Source of the DNA: Methylobacterium sp. Leaf123
GTDB taxonomy: Bacteria; Pseudomonadota; Alphaproteobacteria; Rhizobiales; Beijerinckiaceae
Assembly (NCBI RefSeq): GCF_001423405.1
Contig: NZ_LMNS01000036.1
Coordinates: forward strand, 186,001-250,000
Length of the DNA stretch: 64,000 nucleotides
Reading direction: 5' to 3'
Part shown: piece by piece, positions 16,801 to 24,802 of the stretch
How positions within the stretch are numbered: position 1 is the first letter of the stretch
Layout: each line of letters starts with the position of its first letter
Notes under the pieces: model-generated
Told to the model about the DNA's origin: nothing
The model's database searches: none
What the model saw: only the letters and a program-made list of their open reading frames with translations
Made by a program: the position numbers and the translations under genes

Positions 16801-16975
16801 GATCGCGACCGGCGCGGCCCAGATCAGCCGTCGCGACGTCGGCACCGCGGTCTTCGGCGGGATGATCGCGGCGAGTTCGATCGGCATCTTCCTCGTGCCG
16901 ATGCTGTACGTCACGGTCCAGACCCTGCGCGAGCGCGTGAGGCGGGGGACGGCGAGGCAGAAGCAGACCGCCTGA
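13844..16975 (+). CDS. RND multidrug efflux pump (HAE1 family)
   Basis: This 1,043-residue proton-driven pump has the family layout: first helix, a large periplasmic porter loop, helices 2-6, helix 7, a second loop, then helices 8-12. The proton-relay aspartates are visible in IGIVVDDAIVVVENV of TM4, and the TM10/11 lysine block is LIALAAKNGILIVEFA. The N terminus (SSVFVDRPRLAIVIALIITIAGG) and QFPDIVPPQVSVSGMYPGASA are typical of AcrB/MexB-like proteins. The substrate range cannot be inferred. It is co-oriented with the adaptor gene upstream, and no dedicated regulator is adjacent. Confidence 0.95.
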   Translation: MISSVFVDRPRLAIVIALIITIAGGLALFRIPVAQFPDIVPPQVSVSGMYPGASAEVVEASVAQPLEAQVIGVDRMIYMKSTSANDGSYSLSVSFQLGTDPDIDAVSVNNRVQTALSQLPSEVQLQGLKVEKKSSAILLFAVLYSETGAQDPLFITNYAIINVLDEISRTAGVGQANLFARMNYSMRVWFDTQRLTSLNLAPSDVVNAIRAQSVQAPVGRIGAPPITDEQQIQMNVQTQGRLSTPAQFGAIVLRTNSDGSVVRIRDVARVELSAQSFDSESRLDGRPGVPVAIYLVPGANAVRTATAVKATLEKLSARFPAGLRYAVVHDSTTFVKDTISEVLRTLAEAFVLVVLVVFLFLGNLRATVIPAFAVPVSLIGTFAVLYLLGYSANTVSLLAMVLAIGIVVDDAIVVVENVERVMEEHPELSPVEATKLAMTQITAPIIAITLVLLSVFVPIAFIPGVSGTLFRQFAVTISAAMVISAINALTLSPALCGVFLRPTGSRRGIMGRVLGGIDWVRDRYTAGVRRLVRVSALSLVLVLLFAGGIFGIARITPAGFLPEEDQGAFFVSVQLPDGASVARTSAVAAEVERLLKDMAGVNQVLSIVGFSLLDGAAEPNSAFLVAQLKPFADRRNAAESAQALIERTYAAAAKIGQATVLPFNLPPIVGLSTSGGFEYVLEAREGQDPDAADAVVRGLVAAANRDPQLARVFSTFTASNPSIYLDIDRTKAQVLGLAMSDVFSSLQATLGGVYVNNFNLYGRTWQVNVEGEADNRGDIRDIWDIYVRNASSQMVPLRSVASERFVLGPQVLTRYNNFRAVSVNGSAAPGISSGAAMAAMEQISDRTLPSGYSYEWTGTAYQEQQASGQTWIVLGLAFLFAYLFLVALYESWTIPIPVLLSVVVGAFGSYLAVKLAGLSLDLYSEIGLVVLIALAAKNGILIVEFAKDQREAGLPIREAAIRGAEQRFRAVMMTSIAFILGLVPLVIATGAAQISRRDVGTAVFGGMIAASSIGIFLVPMLYVTVQTLRERVRRGTARQKQTA

Positions 16976-17094
16976 CGGGTAGCACCCGCAAAACCGCTTC
17001 GGCGGGGCTCCGGTGAGCCCCGTCGGGAACCTCGTTCCTGCGACGGACCGCGCGCAGTCCGGGGTTTGCTGGCGATCGCAAGAGGAGCGCGCGA

Positions 17095-18462
17095 ATGAGC
17101 CCGGCAGATCGACCCGCTCCGCCCTGGCAGCAGGCACGCTTCGTCGCCGTGGCCCTGATCGTCGGGGCCCTCACGGGCGTGTTCGGCGGCCTGTTCCACC
17201 TCGCCATCGACGCGATCATCGATTGGCCGACATGGCTCGCCGGCCAGACCGCCGGTTGGCGGTTGGTCGCAGCGAGCGCCACCCTCACCATGGCGGCCAC
17301 GGTCTTTGCCGTGTTCATCACGAAGCGCTTCGCCCCGGAAGCGAGCGGGAGCGGGGTTCCGGAGATCGAGGGGGCCATCGCCGGCATCCGGCATCTGCGT
17401 TGGGAGCGCGTGCTGCCGGTGAAGTTCGTCGCCGGCATCGCGGCGATTGGCTCGGGCCTGGTTCTTGGCCGCGAGGGACCGACCATTCACATGGGCGGTT
17501 CGGCGGCGCTCGCCGCGTCCGAGCTGTTCCGGGTGCGGGACGTCGATCGGCGGGCTCTGCTGGCGGCCGGCGCCGGGGCGGGTCTCGCCTGCGCCTTCAA
17601 TGCCCCGATGGCGGCCGTCCTGTTCGTCATCGAGGAAACGCGCAAGCAGTTCCCGTACAGTTTCCGGAACTACATGGGGGTGTTCGCCGCGGCGATCACC
17701 GGAACCGCGGTGACCCAGATCATCTCGGGCGCGCGGCCGGACCTGCCGCTCTCCGCCGGGCCCGCGGCGCTGGCTGCGTTGCCGGCCTTCGCCGTGCTGG
17801 GCATCCTCCTGGGTGCGGTGGGCGTGCTCTTCAATCGATGCATCCTGGCGATGCTGGACATCGCCGCCGCATGGCAGACGCGTGCCCCGTATGTCTGGCC
17901 TGCCCTGGTCGGACTGCTCGTGGGCACCCTGCTGATCGTCGCGCCGCGCACCGCGACGGGCGGGGAACAGGTCATTTCACAGATCGCCGTCCTGACCCCG
18001 AGTGCCGGCGTGTTGCTGATGCTGGCGGTCGCCCGGCTCTTCATGTCGGTCGTCTGTTATTCCGTCGGCACGCCGGGGGGCATTTTCGCGCCGATCCTGT
18101 CGCTGGCGACCTGCCTCGGTTTGGCTTTCGGCCTGCTCGCGCAGATGGTGTTCCCCGAACTCTTGTCCGGCCTCGGGGTGACGCCCGTTGCCTTCGGCAT
18201 CGTGGCGATGGCCGCACTCTTCAGCGCAACGGTGCACGCACCGGCCGTGGGCGTGGTGCTGGTGCTTGAACTCACGACCGCCTATGCGCTCGTCCTGCCC
18301 ATGCTGACAGCCTGCCTGGCGGCCAGCCTCGTGGCCCAGTGGCTCGGCGGCCGCCCGATTTACGGACAGATGTTGGAGCGCGCCCTTGCCCAGGCCGGCA
18401 GGGTGCCAGCCCAAGGCTCCGACATCGGTCTGGCTGCCGACCCGCATCGCGCGGTGAACTGA
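17095..18462 (+). CDS. ClC-family chloride channel / H+-Cl- antiporter
   Basis: This 455-residue ClC protein has the selectivity motifs GSGVPEIEGAI (residues ~83-93), GREGPTIHMGGSAA (with the gating Glu) and GGIFAPILS, and about 18 membrane helices. The gating glutamate is present. The E. coli intracellular proton glutamate position could not be aligned by eye, so exchanger versus channel is undecided. There is no CBS domain. The ATG at 17095 follows AAGAGGAG. It is a separate unit from the RND genes, with a small stem-loop (17004-17021) in the gap. Likely roles are acid or anion homeostasis; an HdeA-like acid-stress protein is encoded about 500 bases downstream on the other strand. Confidence 0.92.
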   Translation: MSPADRPAPPWQQARFVAVALIVGALTGVFGGLFHLAIDAIIDWPTWLAGQTAGWRLVAASATLTMAATVFAVFITKRFAPEASGSGVPEIEGAIAGIRHLRWERVLPVKFVAGIAAIGSGLVLGREGPTIHMGGSAALAASELFRVRDVDRRALLAAGAGAGLACAFNAPMAAVLFVIEETRKQFPYSFRNYMGVFAAAITGTAVTQIISGARPDLPLSAGPAALAALPAFAVLGILLGAVGVLFNRCILAMLDIAAAWQTRAPYVWPALVGLLVGTLLIVAPRTATGGEQVISQIAVLTPSAGVLLMLAVARLFMSVVCYSVGTPGGIFAPILSLATCLGLAFGLLAQMVFPELLSGLGVTPVAFGIVAMAALFSATVHAPAVGVVLVLELTTAYALVLPMLTACLAASLVAQWLGGRPIYGQMLERALAQAGRVPAQGSDIGLAADPHRAVN

Positions 18463-18562
18463 AGACTTGTTGCGCTCGGCTTGGTCGCGCAGCCCCGAAG
18501 CAGATTTCAAGTGAACAAGACAGTCCACCCGAGAATCCACTCTTCCTCAGAACACCGACATT

Positions 18563-18796
18563 TCAGACGGGCGGAGGCGGAGGCGGAGGCGGAGGCGGAG
18601 GCGGAGGCGGAGGCAGAAGAGGAGGCGGCGGTGGGGGCGGAGGCGGCAATTCCAGTGGCGGCGGCGGCGGGGGAAAGACCAACGGTGGCGGTGGGGGCGG
18701 AGGAGGACCGGGCGGAGGCGGCGGTGGAAATGGCTGCGCGAGGGTAACCGTGCTGGTCGCAAGTGCTGCGGCCAGGATGATCAGGCGCTTCATCAT
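18563..18796 (-). CDS. Small secreted polyproline protein
   Basis: This 77-residue ORF starts MMKRLIILAAALATSTVTLAQ, a clear signal peptide, followed by an almost uninterrupted run of prolines broken by short LVF, LEL and LL inserts. An AGAGAGG ribosome site precedes the start. The mature part is about 45 prolines out of 55 residues and would form a rigid polyproline II rod. Seven perfect hexanucleotide repeats encode its C terminus. I know of no function for such a protein; a cell-envelope spacer is possible. The signal peptide and ribosome site argue that it is real rather than a frame artefact of a repeat. Confidence 0.55.
   Translation of the reverse strand: MMKRLIILAAALATSTVTLAQPFPPPPPPGPPPPPPPPLVFPPPPPPLELPPPPPPPPPLLPPPPPPPPPPPPPPPV
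18571..18612 (+). repeat. Hexanucleotide tandem repeat (GCGGAG)7
   Basis: Seven perfect copies of GCGGAG occur in a row, within a longer imperfect G/C-rich tract to about 18730. On the minus strand it encodes a proline run in the secreted polyproline protein. Changes in copy number would alter protein length by two residues per unit without a frameshift. Confidence 0.85.
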
Positions 18797-18942
18797 CGGC
18801 GAACCTCTCTTGAGCTTGAAAGCCAACACGGCACGTCGATGCCGGCCGTGCAGGCGCGCTCAGAGATGGTCACCTCCTGAACCGGAATGTGGACCTTGCC
18901 CGGCGCGCCTGCATCTCAATCAGCGCTGCAATCCTATTGGCA

Positions 18943-19302
18943 TTAGAATATCTTCTTCAGTTCCTGATCGATCTTCGACCACAAGGACGCGGATGGCGTC
19001 TTCCTACACTCCTCAACGACAAAAGGTGTAACCTTCTCTGTTCCGGCGATATCGATCGCCACGGCATCAGGCTTTTTCTGGCCCTGTTTGTACCCGGCCG
19101 CCCATGCGATGACTTTTGGTTTGAAGGTCTCGTCGAGGCCGTTGAATTCCTCGCAGGTTACCTTTTCGAGCGTCTTGCCCGACAACTTTCCCGCACTCGT
19201 ATCGGAGTCCTTCCCGCTCGGGGCTTCGGCGTGAACGATGCCGCTCGACAGGATCATCGCAACGGCAGGAAGCAGAGACGACTTCAGGTAGCGTGCGCGC
19301 AT
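18943..19302 (-). CDS. HdeA-like periplasmic acid-stress chaperone
   Basis: This 119-residue protein has a signal peptide (MRARYLKSSLLPAVAMILSSGIVHA) and a mature domain with the HdeA pattern: KVTCEEFNGLDETFKPKVIAWAAGY, then DIAGTEKVTPFVVEECRKTP and a helical end. Cys50 and Cys99 match the single disulfide of HdeA, which unfolds at low pH to protect periplasmic proteins. The ATG at 19302 follows AAGGGAGA. The much longer upstream frame has no ribosome site. It is a single gene. Sequence similarity to E. coli HdeA is moderate but covers the whole domain. Confidence 0.83.
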   Translation of the reverse strand: MRARYLKSSLLPAVAMILSSGIVHAEAPSGKDSDTSAGKLSGKTLEKVTCEEFNGLDETFKPKVIAWAAGYKQGQKKPDAVAIDIAGTEKVTPFVVEECRKTPSASLWSKIDQELKKIF

Positions 19303-19826
19303 AATGGTCTCCCTTGATTGAAAATGATGTCGGCGACTCGTTTCGGTCGAAGGTCGATCTTCCAAGCCCGAGCGGTTTGGCTCGTCAATTCGGTACAAGC
19401 CGGGGACGGGCCGGTTGCTGGTCGCACCCGCTTCAGCCGAAGCTGATCCAGAGTTCGGCACAGTTCGGAGATCCGCTTGTCCCCTTGTCGGGCGCCCAAA
19501 ACATTCTTCCTGGTCCGGGCGGGACAAATGTTGGAATGATAAGGATTTGTATTTGTGATCCAATCAATTGATCGGAGCAATCTATGAATTCACCTGCTTC
19601 GATTATAGCGTGAACGGGCGTCACGCACGGGGGTTCCGGAGATCTGCAACTTAAAATACGCTGCAATTCAGCTTCGAGAGGCTCGCCGTTACGCTCCTCG
19701 GTGCCTATGCTGCCTTCATGACCCTCAAAAGATCTTGATCGCTTCGGCACGCTGCGGGTGCGGAGCCGGGAGCCCTCGCACGCGGATCGGCGGGACCGAA
19801 GGCGGCCCCGCCGGGATGAGGGACGA
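19303..19826. other. Intergenic region, no gene seen
   Basis: The 524 bases between the HdeA-like gene and the HtrA stop codon contain an AT-rich stretch (19530-19620) with the palindrome ATCAATTGAT near 19562. It may hold the HdeA promoter. No frame shows a domain or ribosome site. Confidence 0.4.
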
Positions 19827-21389
19827 TCAGTCCCCCTTGTTGGTGAGGGGGACGGCGATGAAGCGGGTTTGCCCCTTGGCACTCTTCACCCGCATCAGCA
19901 CCGCCTTGCGGCCGTTCGATTCGGCGGCACGGATCTGCGCCTGGACGTCGGAGGGCTTCGAGACGCTGGTGCCGGCGACATCCAGGATCAGGTCGCCCTG
20001 CGCGATGCCCTTGGCCGCGGCCGGCCCGTCGGGATCGACATCCATCACCGCCACGCCCTCGTCGCCGAGGCCGATCTCGCTGGCTGGGGCGAGGTTCAGG
20101 CCGAGCCGGGCCCGACCGCTCGGCCCGTCGTCGCCGCGGCTCGCCACCCTGCCGTCGCCCGGCTGCGTGCCGAGCGCGACTGTCGCCACCTCGCTCTTGC
20201 CGTTGCGCAGATAGGCCAGCTTCACCTCGGTGCCCGGCTTGAGGCCGGCGATGCGGCGCGACAGATCGCGTGCGTCGTTGACCGGGGCGCCGTTGACCGA
20301 TTCGATCACATCGCCCGGCTTCAGCCCAGCCTTGGCGGCGGGCGTGCCGTTCTCGGCATGATCGACCAGCGCGCCCTTGGCCTTGTCGAGGCCCAGACCG
20401 TCGGCGATGTCCTTGGTCACGGGCTGGACCTGCACGCCGAGATAGCCGCGCACCACCTTGCCGTCGCTGCGGAGCTGATCGACCACCGTCTGCACCGTCT
20501 CGGCGGGGATCGCGAAGCCGAGGCCGACCGAGCCACCCGAGGGCGAGGCGATCGCCGTGTTCACGCCCACGACCTCGCCGTTGACGTTGAAGGTCGGGCC
20601 GCCGGAATTGCCCTTGTTGATCGGTGCATCGATCTGAAGGAAGTCGTCGTAGGGGCCGGCGCCGATGTCGCGGCCGCGGGCCGAGACGATGCCCGCCGTC
20701 ACCGTGCCGCCGAGGCCGAACGGGTTGCCGATGGCCACCACCCGGGCCGAGACGATGCCCGCCGTCACCGTGCCGCCGAGGCCGAACGGGTTGCCGATGG
20801 CCACCACCCAGTCGCCGACGCGCGGGGCGCTCTTGCCGAACTGGACGTAGGGATAGCTGCCGCTCTCGGTGATCTTGAGGAGGGCGATGTCGGTCTTGGG
20901 GTCCTTGCCGATCACCTTGGCGTCGAGGGTGCGGCTGTCATCGAGGGTGACCTGCACGGTCTTGGCTTTGTCGACGACGTGGTTGTTGGTGACCACGTAG
21001 CCGTCCGCCGAGATGATGAAGCCCGAGCCGGCCCCGCCCCGCGGCGGCAGACCGCGCCCACCGGGGCCGCCCTGGCCGAATCGCTTGAAGAATTCGCGCA
21101 GCTGCGGCGGCACCTGCTGCATGTTGGGGCCGCCGGGGCTGTCGTCCTCGTCGTCGCCGGCGCTGTCGTCGATCTTCACCTTCACGGCGACGACGCCCGG
21201 CTTCACCTTATCGACCACGTTGGCGAACGAGCCCGGCGGCTGATCGGGCGCCTCGATCGGGGTCTTGGGCAAGGCCTGGGCGTGAGCCGAGGTCATCGGC
21301 TCGGTCAGGCCGAACCCGGCCGCGCCGCCCGCGACGAGGGCGGCTGCGGCGACGGAGGCGATGGGGCGGCGGCGGACAGTCAGGGGCAT
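19827..21389 (-). CDS. degP: HtrA/DegP-type periplasmic serine protease with internal duplication
   Basis: This 520-residue Do-like protease-chaperone has an N-terminal signal (ending AHAQA), a trypsin-like domain with His137 (VTNNHVVD), Asp167 (PKTDIALLK) and Ser262 (GNSGGP), and two PDZ domains (about 310-400 and 430-515). A Gly/Pro-rich LA-loop region lies at 75-120. It degrades or refolds damaged envelope proteins. Residues 195-216 are repeated exactly as 217-238 (VVAIGNPFGLGG...), between the catalytic Asp and Ser. The duplicated strand pair normally precedes the oxyanion loop, so the extra copy must be looped out or distort the fold. The triad and PDZ domains are otherwise intact. Confidence 0.94.
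   Translation of the reverse strand: MPLTVRRRPIASVAAAALVAGGAAGFGLTEPMTSAHAQALPKTPIEAPDQPPGSFANVVDKVKPGVVAVKVKIDDSAGDDEDDSPGGPNMQQVPPQLREFFKRFGQGGPGGRGLPPRGGAGSGFIISADGYVVTNNHVVDKAKTVQVTLDDSRTLDAKVIGKDPKTDIALLKITESGSYPYVQFGKSAPRVGDWVVAIGNPFGLGGTVTAGIVSARVVAIGNPFGLGGTVTAGIVSARGRDIGAGPYDDFLQIDAPINKGNSGGPTFNVNGEVVGVNTAIASPSGGSVGLGFAIPAETVQTVVDQLRSDGKVVRGYLGVQVQPVTKDIADGLGLDKAKGALVDHAENGTPAAKAGLKPGDVIESVNGAPVNDARDLSRRIAGLKPGTEVKLAYLRNGKSEVATVALGTQPGDGRVASRGDDGPSGRARLGLNLAPASEIGLGDEGVAVMDVDPDGPAAAKGIAQGDLILDVAGTSVSKPSDVQAQIRAAESNGRKAVLMRVKSAKGQTRFIAVPLTNKGD
20677..20808. repeat. Perfect 66-bp tandem duplication inside htrA/degP
   Basis: The unit at 20677-20742 is repeated base for base at 20743-20808. 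It adds 22 residues in frame to the protease domain. Perfect identity means a very recent event in the strain or an assembly/sequencing artefact. Confidence 0.93.
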
Positions 21390-21708
21390 GGAAATCTCCG
21401 AAGCGCAATCACGGGAGCCTGCCGCCCTGCCGTGCCGGAACGCGGCCGGACGCCGGACTATGAGACAATGAATGAAAGTGTAGGTTGTGCCGTCCGATCA
21501 TTTGATCGAAGAACGCGCAGCGTAACCGCGTGCGGTTTCCGCTCTTCGCCGTCAGCAGGCTTGAGCGAATTGGCTCCTCGCAGAGGGGAATGACTTCAGC
21601 GCAGCCGGCTGGTCCGCAGGCAGCGCGCGTGACCTTGACCCGGCAAGCCGGCCTGCAGGCCCTACATCGGGGCGGATCATATCGCGACCGCGCGAGGCGA
21701 CGAGCTCC
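21390..21708. other. Intergenic region between chemoreceptor and degP
   Basis: The 319 bases hold no supportable gene. Upstream of degP (minus strand) there is a moderately AT-rich segment near 21465-21510 (TGAATGAAAGTG, ATCATTTGATCG) that could carry its promoter. Confidence 0.35.
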
Positions 21709-23406
21709 TCAGCCCGTCAGAGCCTGCAAGCTGGTGTTGATCTCGCCGACACCGTGAGCGGCCGTCTGCATGCTGGATGAGATTTCCTGGGTGATGGCGC
21801 TTTGCTCCTCGACGGCCGAGGCGATGCCGGTCACCGTTTCCCGCACCGACCCGATCGCCTGCACGATCGACAGAAGGGCACCAACCGCTTCTTCCGCGAT
21901 GCCCTGCATCCCATGGATGTCGTGGGCAATCCGCGTCGTCGCCTGCGTCACTTGGTTCGACAAGTTCTTCACCTCGCCGGCCACCACAGCAAAGCCGCGT
22001 CCGGCTTCTCCGGCCCGCGCCGCCTCAATCGTCGCATTGAGGGCCAGCAAATTGATCTGCTGACCGACACCCTGGATGAGTTGGACGACACCGTTCATCG
22101 CGGCGGCGGCGTCCTTCAGCTTTGCCGTGGAGCGGTCCGCCACGAGGGTCTGATCGTGGATGGCGTCCACTTCGGCGCGCGAGCGGGCCAGGCTCTGGGC
22201 GATCTCACCGATCGACGCACTCAGCTCCTCCGCCGCCGAGGCGACGGTCTGCACGTTCATCAGCGTCTGGCCCGAGGCGCCGGTCGCCGCGTGCTGAGCG
22301 GCTGTTTTGGCCGTGATATCGGTGGCGTACTTCACGACCTTGAACGGCTTGCCATCCGCATCGAAGATCGGGTTATAGCTCGCCTGGATCCAGACAGACC
22401 GCCCGCCCCTGCCGAGGCGCTTGAACACGCCCGCCCGGTACTCGCCCCGCCGCAAGGCCTCCCACAGCTGGAGGTACTCATCCGACTGAGCCTCGGATGG
22501 CTCGACAAAGGTCCGATGGTGCTGGCCGCGGACCTCGTCCAGCCGATAGCCGACAACGCTCAGGAAGTTCTCGTTGGCGTCGAGGATCGTGCCATCCATG
22601 CCGAAGTGGATGACGCCCTGTGACCGGTTGATGGCCGCGATCTGCCCCGCCACGTCGGCCCGGTGCAGCTTGTCCTGCGTGATGTCGGTCGCGAACTTCA
22701 CGACCTTGTACGGCTTGCCCTGGCGGTCGCGAACCGGATTGTAGATGGCCTGCAGCCAAAGCTCCCGTCCATCCTTGCCGATGCGCTTGTACTCGGCGCG
22801 CTGGAACTCACCGCGCGCCAGAGCGGCCCAGAACGCGCGATAGGCTTGGCTTTCACGCTCTGCCGGAGCCACAAACGGGCTGTGGTGCCGGCCCTGAACC
22901 TCGTCCAGCGTATAGCCGACGGCGTCGAGGAAGCTGGGATTGGCCATGAGGATGGTGCCATCCAGGGCAAACTCGATGGTCGCGCGCGAGCAGCTGATGG
23001 CCTGAAGCACCGCCGCGTGATCGGCGCTGTTCTTCTGCTGTGCGGTGACATCGACCGAGAGCAGAACGACCTTGGTCACCCGGCCGGTCCGGTCGAGCAC
23101 GGGGCAGTAGCTGACCTGCAGCCAGATCGCGTCGCGCTGCTTGGTGAGATGCCGAGAGCACGCGGTCCGGGACTCGCCTCGGGTCACCGCCGCCCAGAGT
23201 TCCTGCTGTTCCGTGCTCGCCGCCTCGTACGGGTCTCGGACGACATCCAGGGCGCGGCCCCGCAATTCGTCGAACGTATATCCAAGCCAGTCGAGATAGC
23301 ATGCATTGGCGCTCAGCACTTTGCCCGCCGGCGTGAGCTCCACCATGCCATGCGCACGACCGACAGCGTGCAGCACGGCATGATCGCCGCGAAAGAACAG
23401 CGACAT
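21709..23406 (-). CDS. Soluble methyl-accepting chemotaxis protein with three PAS domains
   Basis: This 565-residue protein has three consecutive PAS/PAC modules (about 10-125, 135-250 and 255-375), each with the pattern GTIL.AN..FL..VGY..DEV.G..H and a PAC end W.QA.YNP..D..G.P.KVVKFATDIT. A methyl-accepting signalling domain follows (about 385-565), with the hairpin tip IGQQINLLALNATIEAARAGEAGRGFAVVAGEVK. There is no transmembrane helix, so it is a cytoplasmic receptor. Aerotaxis or redox sensing through PAS cofactors is plausible, but the cofactor is not evident. No che genes are adjacent. The three PAS units are similar to one another, suggesting internal duplication. Confidence 0.92.
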   Translation of the reverse strand: MSLFFRGDHAVLHAVGRAHGMVELTPAGKVLSANACYLDWLGYTFDELRGRALDVVRDPYEAASTEQQELWAAVTRGESRTACSRHLTKQRDAIWLQVSYCPVLDRTGRVTKVVLLSVDVTAQQKNSADHAAVLQAISCSRATIEFALDGTILMANPSFLDAVGYTLDEVQGRHHSPFVAPAERESQAYRAFWAALARGEFQRAEYKRIGKDGRELWLQAIYNPVRDRQGKPYKVVKFATDITQDKLHRADVAGQIAAINRSQGVIHFGMDGTILDANENFLSVVGYRLDEVRGQHHRTFVEPSEAQSDEYLQLWEALRRGEYRAGVFKRLGRGGRSVWIQASYNPIFDADGKPFKVVKYATDITAKTAAQHAATGASGQTLMNVQTVASAAEELSASIGEIAQSLARSRAEVDAIHDQTLVADRSTAKLKDAAAAMNGVVQLIQGVGQQINLLALNATIEAARAGEAGRGFAVVAGEVKNLSNQVTQATTRIAHDIHGMQGIAEEAVGALLSIVQAIGSVRETVTGIASAVEEQSAITQEISSSMQTAAHGVGEINTSLQALTG

Positions 23407-23527
23407 GCATCCATCCTAGAGGCGGCATTGTTCGATTGAACCACGCCCTCTTGGAGGACCGGAGCGCCGCACTGCCGACCGGCGGTCTGCTGTTGGACAA
23501 GATGGGCAACCAGGCCCTAAAAATGCG

Positions 23528-24367
23528 TTAAATTTCCTGTTGATCTTTGTTGCGAGCAGGTTTGCTCAGAAGTTGTACGCCTGGATTGGCCGCGTCGTGC
23601 CCGATAAATACAATCCCCGCGCCTTCCAAGGCATCCATAACTTTCGCGGCCGTAGATTGGCTGCTGGGACGGCTCTGCTCATCCGCCTCCATTCGCTTGA
23701 TCGTGTTCGGGGAGAGGCCGGTTTTCAGGCTCAGCGCGTCGATGGACCAGCCGAGCATCGCCCGGGCCGCACGAACTTGCACGCCTGTGATCAGGGGTGC
23801 AGGTTCGGTCTTCTGTCTGTCCGGCACGAAATGCGGGACGATCGGGCTCTGTCCGGAGGCAAGCGTTCTCAACCAGATTTCATCGGTCACAACCTGCGCC
23901 AAGCGGGCTAACAGCCGGCTGTCCTCTTCGTTGAAGGCGCGCAATTCCGTGTCGATGATGCAGAGCGAGCCGATTCGTGTCTCCGGTGCGACGATGAGGG
24001 GCGCGCCCGCATAGAAGCGGATGAAGGGCTCCCCGGTCACGAGGGGGTTCATGGCGAAATCCGCATGGGCGCGCGCATCGGGAACCACAAACACGCTGTC
24101 GTGCAGGATCGTATAGTTGCAGAAGGCCTGTTCTCGCGGTGTACCCGAAACGTGCAGGCCGCACTTGGCCTTGAACCATTGTCGGTCCTCATCGATCAGC
24201 GAAATGAGCGCGATCGGGACATCGAAGAGCGTCTGGGCCAGCTGCGTGATGCGGTCGAAGGCTGGATCAGCGGGCGTGTCGAGCAACTGCAAGCGCCGCA
24301 AAGCGGCAAGCCGCCGGCTTTCGCTCTGGCTCGGCGGCATGGGCCATGTGAGTGCCGTCTTGGTCAT
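23528..24367 (-). CDS. GAF-domain protein with C-terminal helix-turn-helix
   Basis: This ~279-residue protein has an N-terminal GAF domain of the type ESRRLAALRRLQLLDTPADPAFDRITQLAQ...CGL...R..AFC..TI, reaching about residue 170. A C-terminal XRE-like helix-turn-helix (GVQVRAARAMLGWSIDALSLKTGLSPNTIKRME) occupies about 205-260. The GAF type is common in phytochrome-like and diguanylate-cyclase proteins and may bind a small ligand; the C terminus suggests direct DNA binding. I place the start at ATG 24367; a GTG at 24376 is possible. It is encoded about 120 bases upstream of the chemoreceptor on the same strand, which may indicate shared sensory context. Confidence 0.82.
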   Translation of the reverse strand: MTKTALTWPMPPSQSESRRLAALRRLQLLDTPADPAFDRITQLAQTLFDVPIALISLIDEDRQWFKAKCGLHVSGTPREQAFCNYTILHDSVFVVPDARAHADFAMNPLVTGEPFIRFYAGAPLIVAPETRIGSLCIIDTELRAFNEEDSRLLARLAQVVTDEIWLRTLASGQSPIVPHFVPDRQKTEPAPLITGVQVRAARAMLGWSIDALSLKTGLSPNTIKRMEADEQSRPSSQSTAAKVMDALEGAGIVFIGHDAANPGVQLLSKPARNKDQQEI

Positions 24368-24376
24368 AGCCTGCAC

Positions 24377-24802
24377 AGCCGATCCGCTCCGACCGTCGGC
24401 TTTGAGCTCAGGCCGCGCCGCAAAACGGAGAATGGGGACGATCGGCGTGGGAACGCTATCCCTCCGCTGATACCGAGCGGAGTGTTGTAGGTTGAGAGTC
24501 TCGGCTCGGTGACGCCTGGGGCTGCATGGCAGCGATGCGGAGCGGTCAACGCCACAACCGATTGCGCAAAACGCAAATATTGTCCTGTCACGCCGGCCGC
24601 ACCTTGGGTGTGGCCACGGGCAATCCCGCGGGTGTTTCGAAACGCTGCCTGAAATTAAATCGCCGACAATGCCTGGGGCCGGACAGCAGCGAGGCGTATC
24701 CTGGCGCTCGGAAACGGGTCGGAGGCGAAGGTTACCGCATTGCTCAGGAGCGGGTGTTCGCGCTCCGGTCTTCCCGGCCGTTCGATCGAATTGGGATATC
24801 GC
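24377..24802. other. Intergenic region, nothing recognised
   Basis: The 426 bases lie between the GAF-HTH gene and the YoaK-type gene. No domain-bearing frame, hairpin terminator or repeat is evident. Confidence 0.35.

Noticed and set aside
18571..18730. G-rich repeat considered as a CRISPR or a large glycine-rich protein gene
   Set aside because: There are no spacers and the repeat is a pure hexamer. The plus-strand glycine-rich frames lack a start context, whereas the minus strand has a signal peptide and ribosome site.
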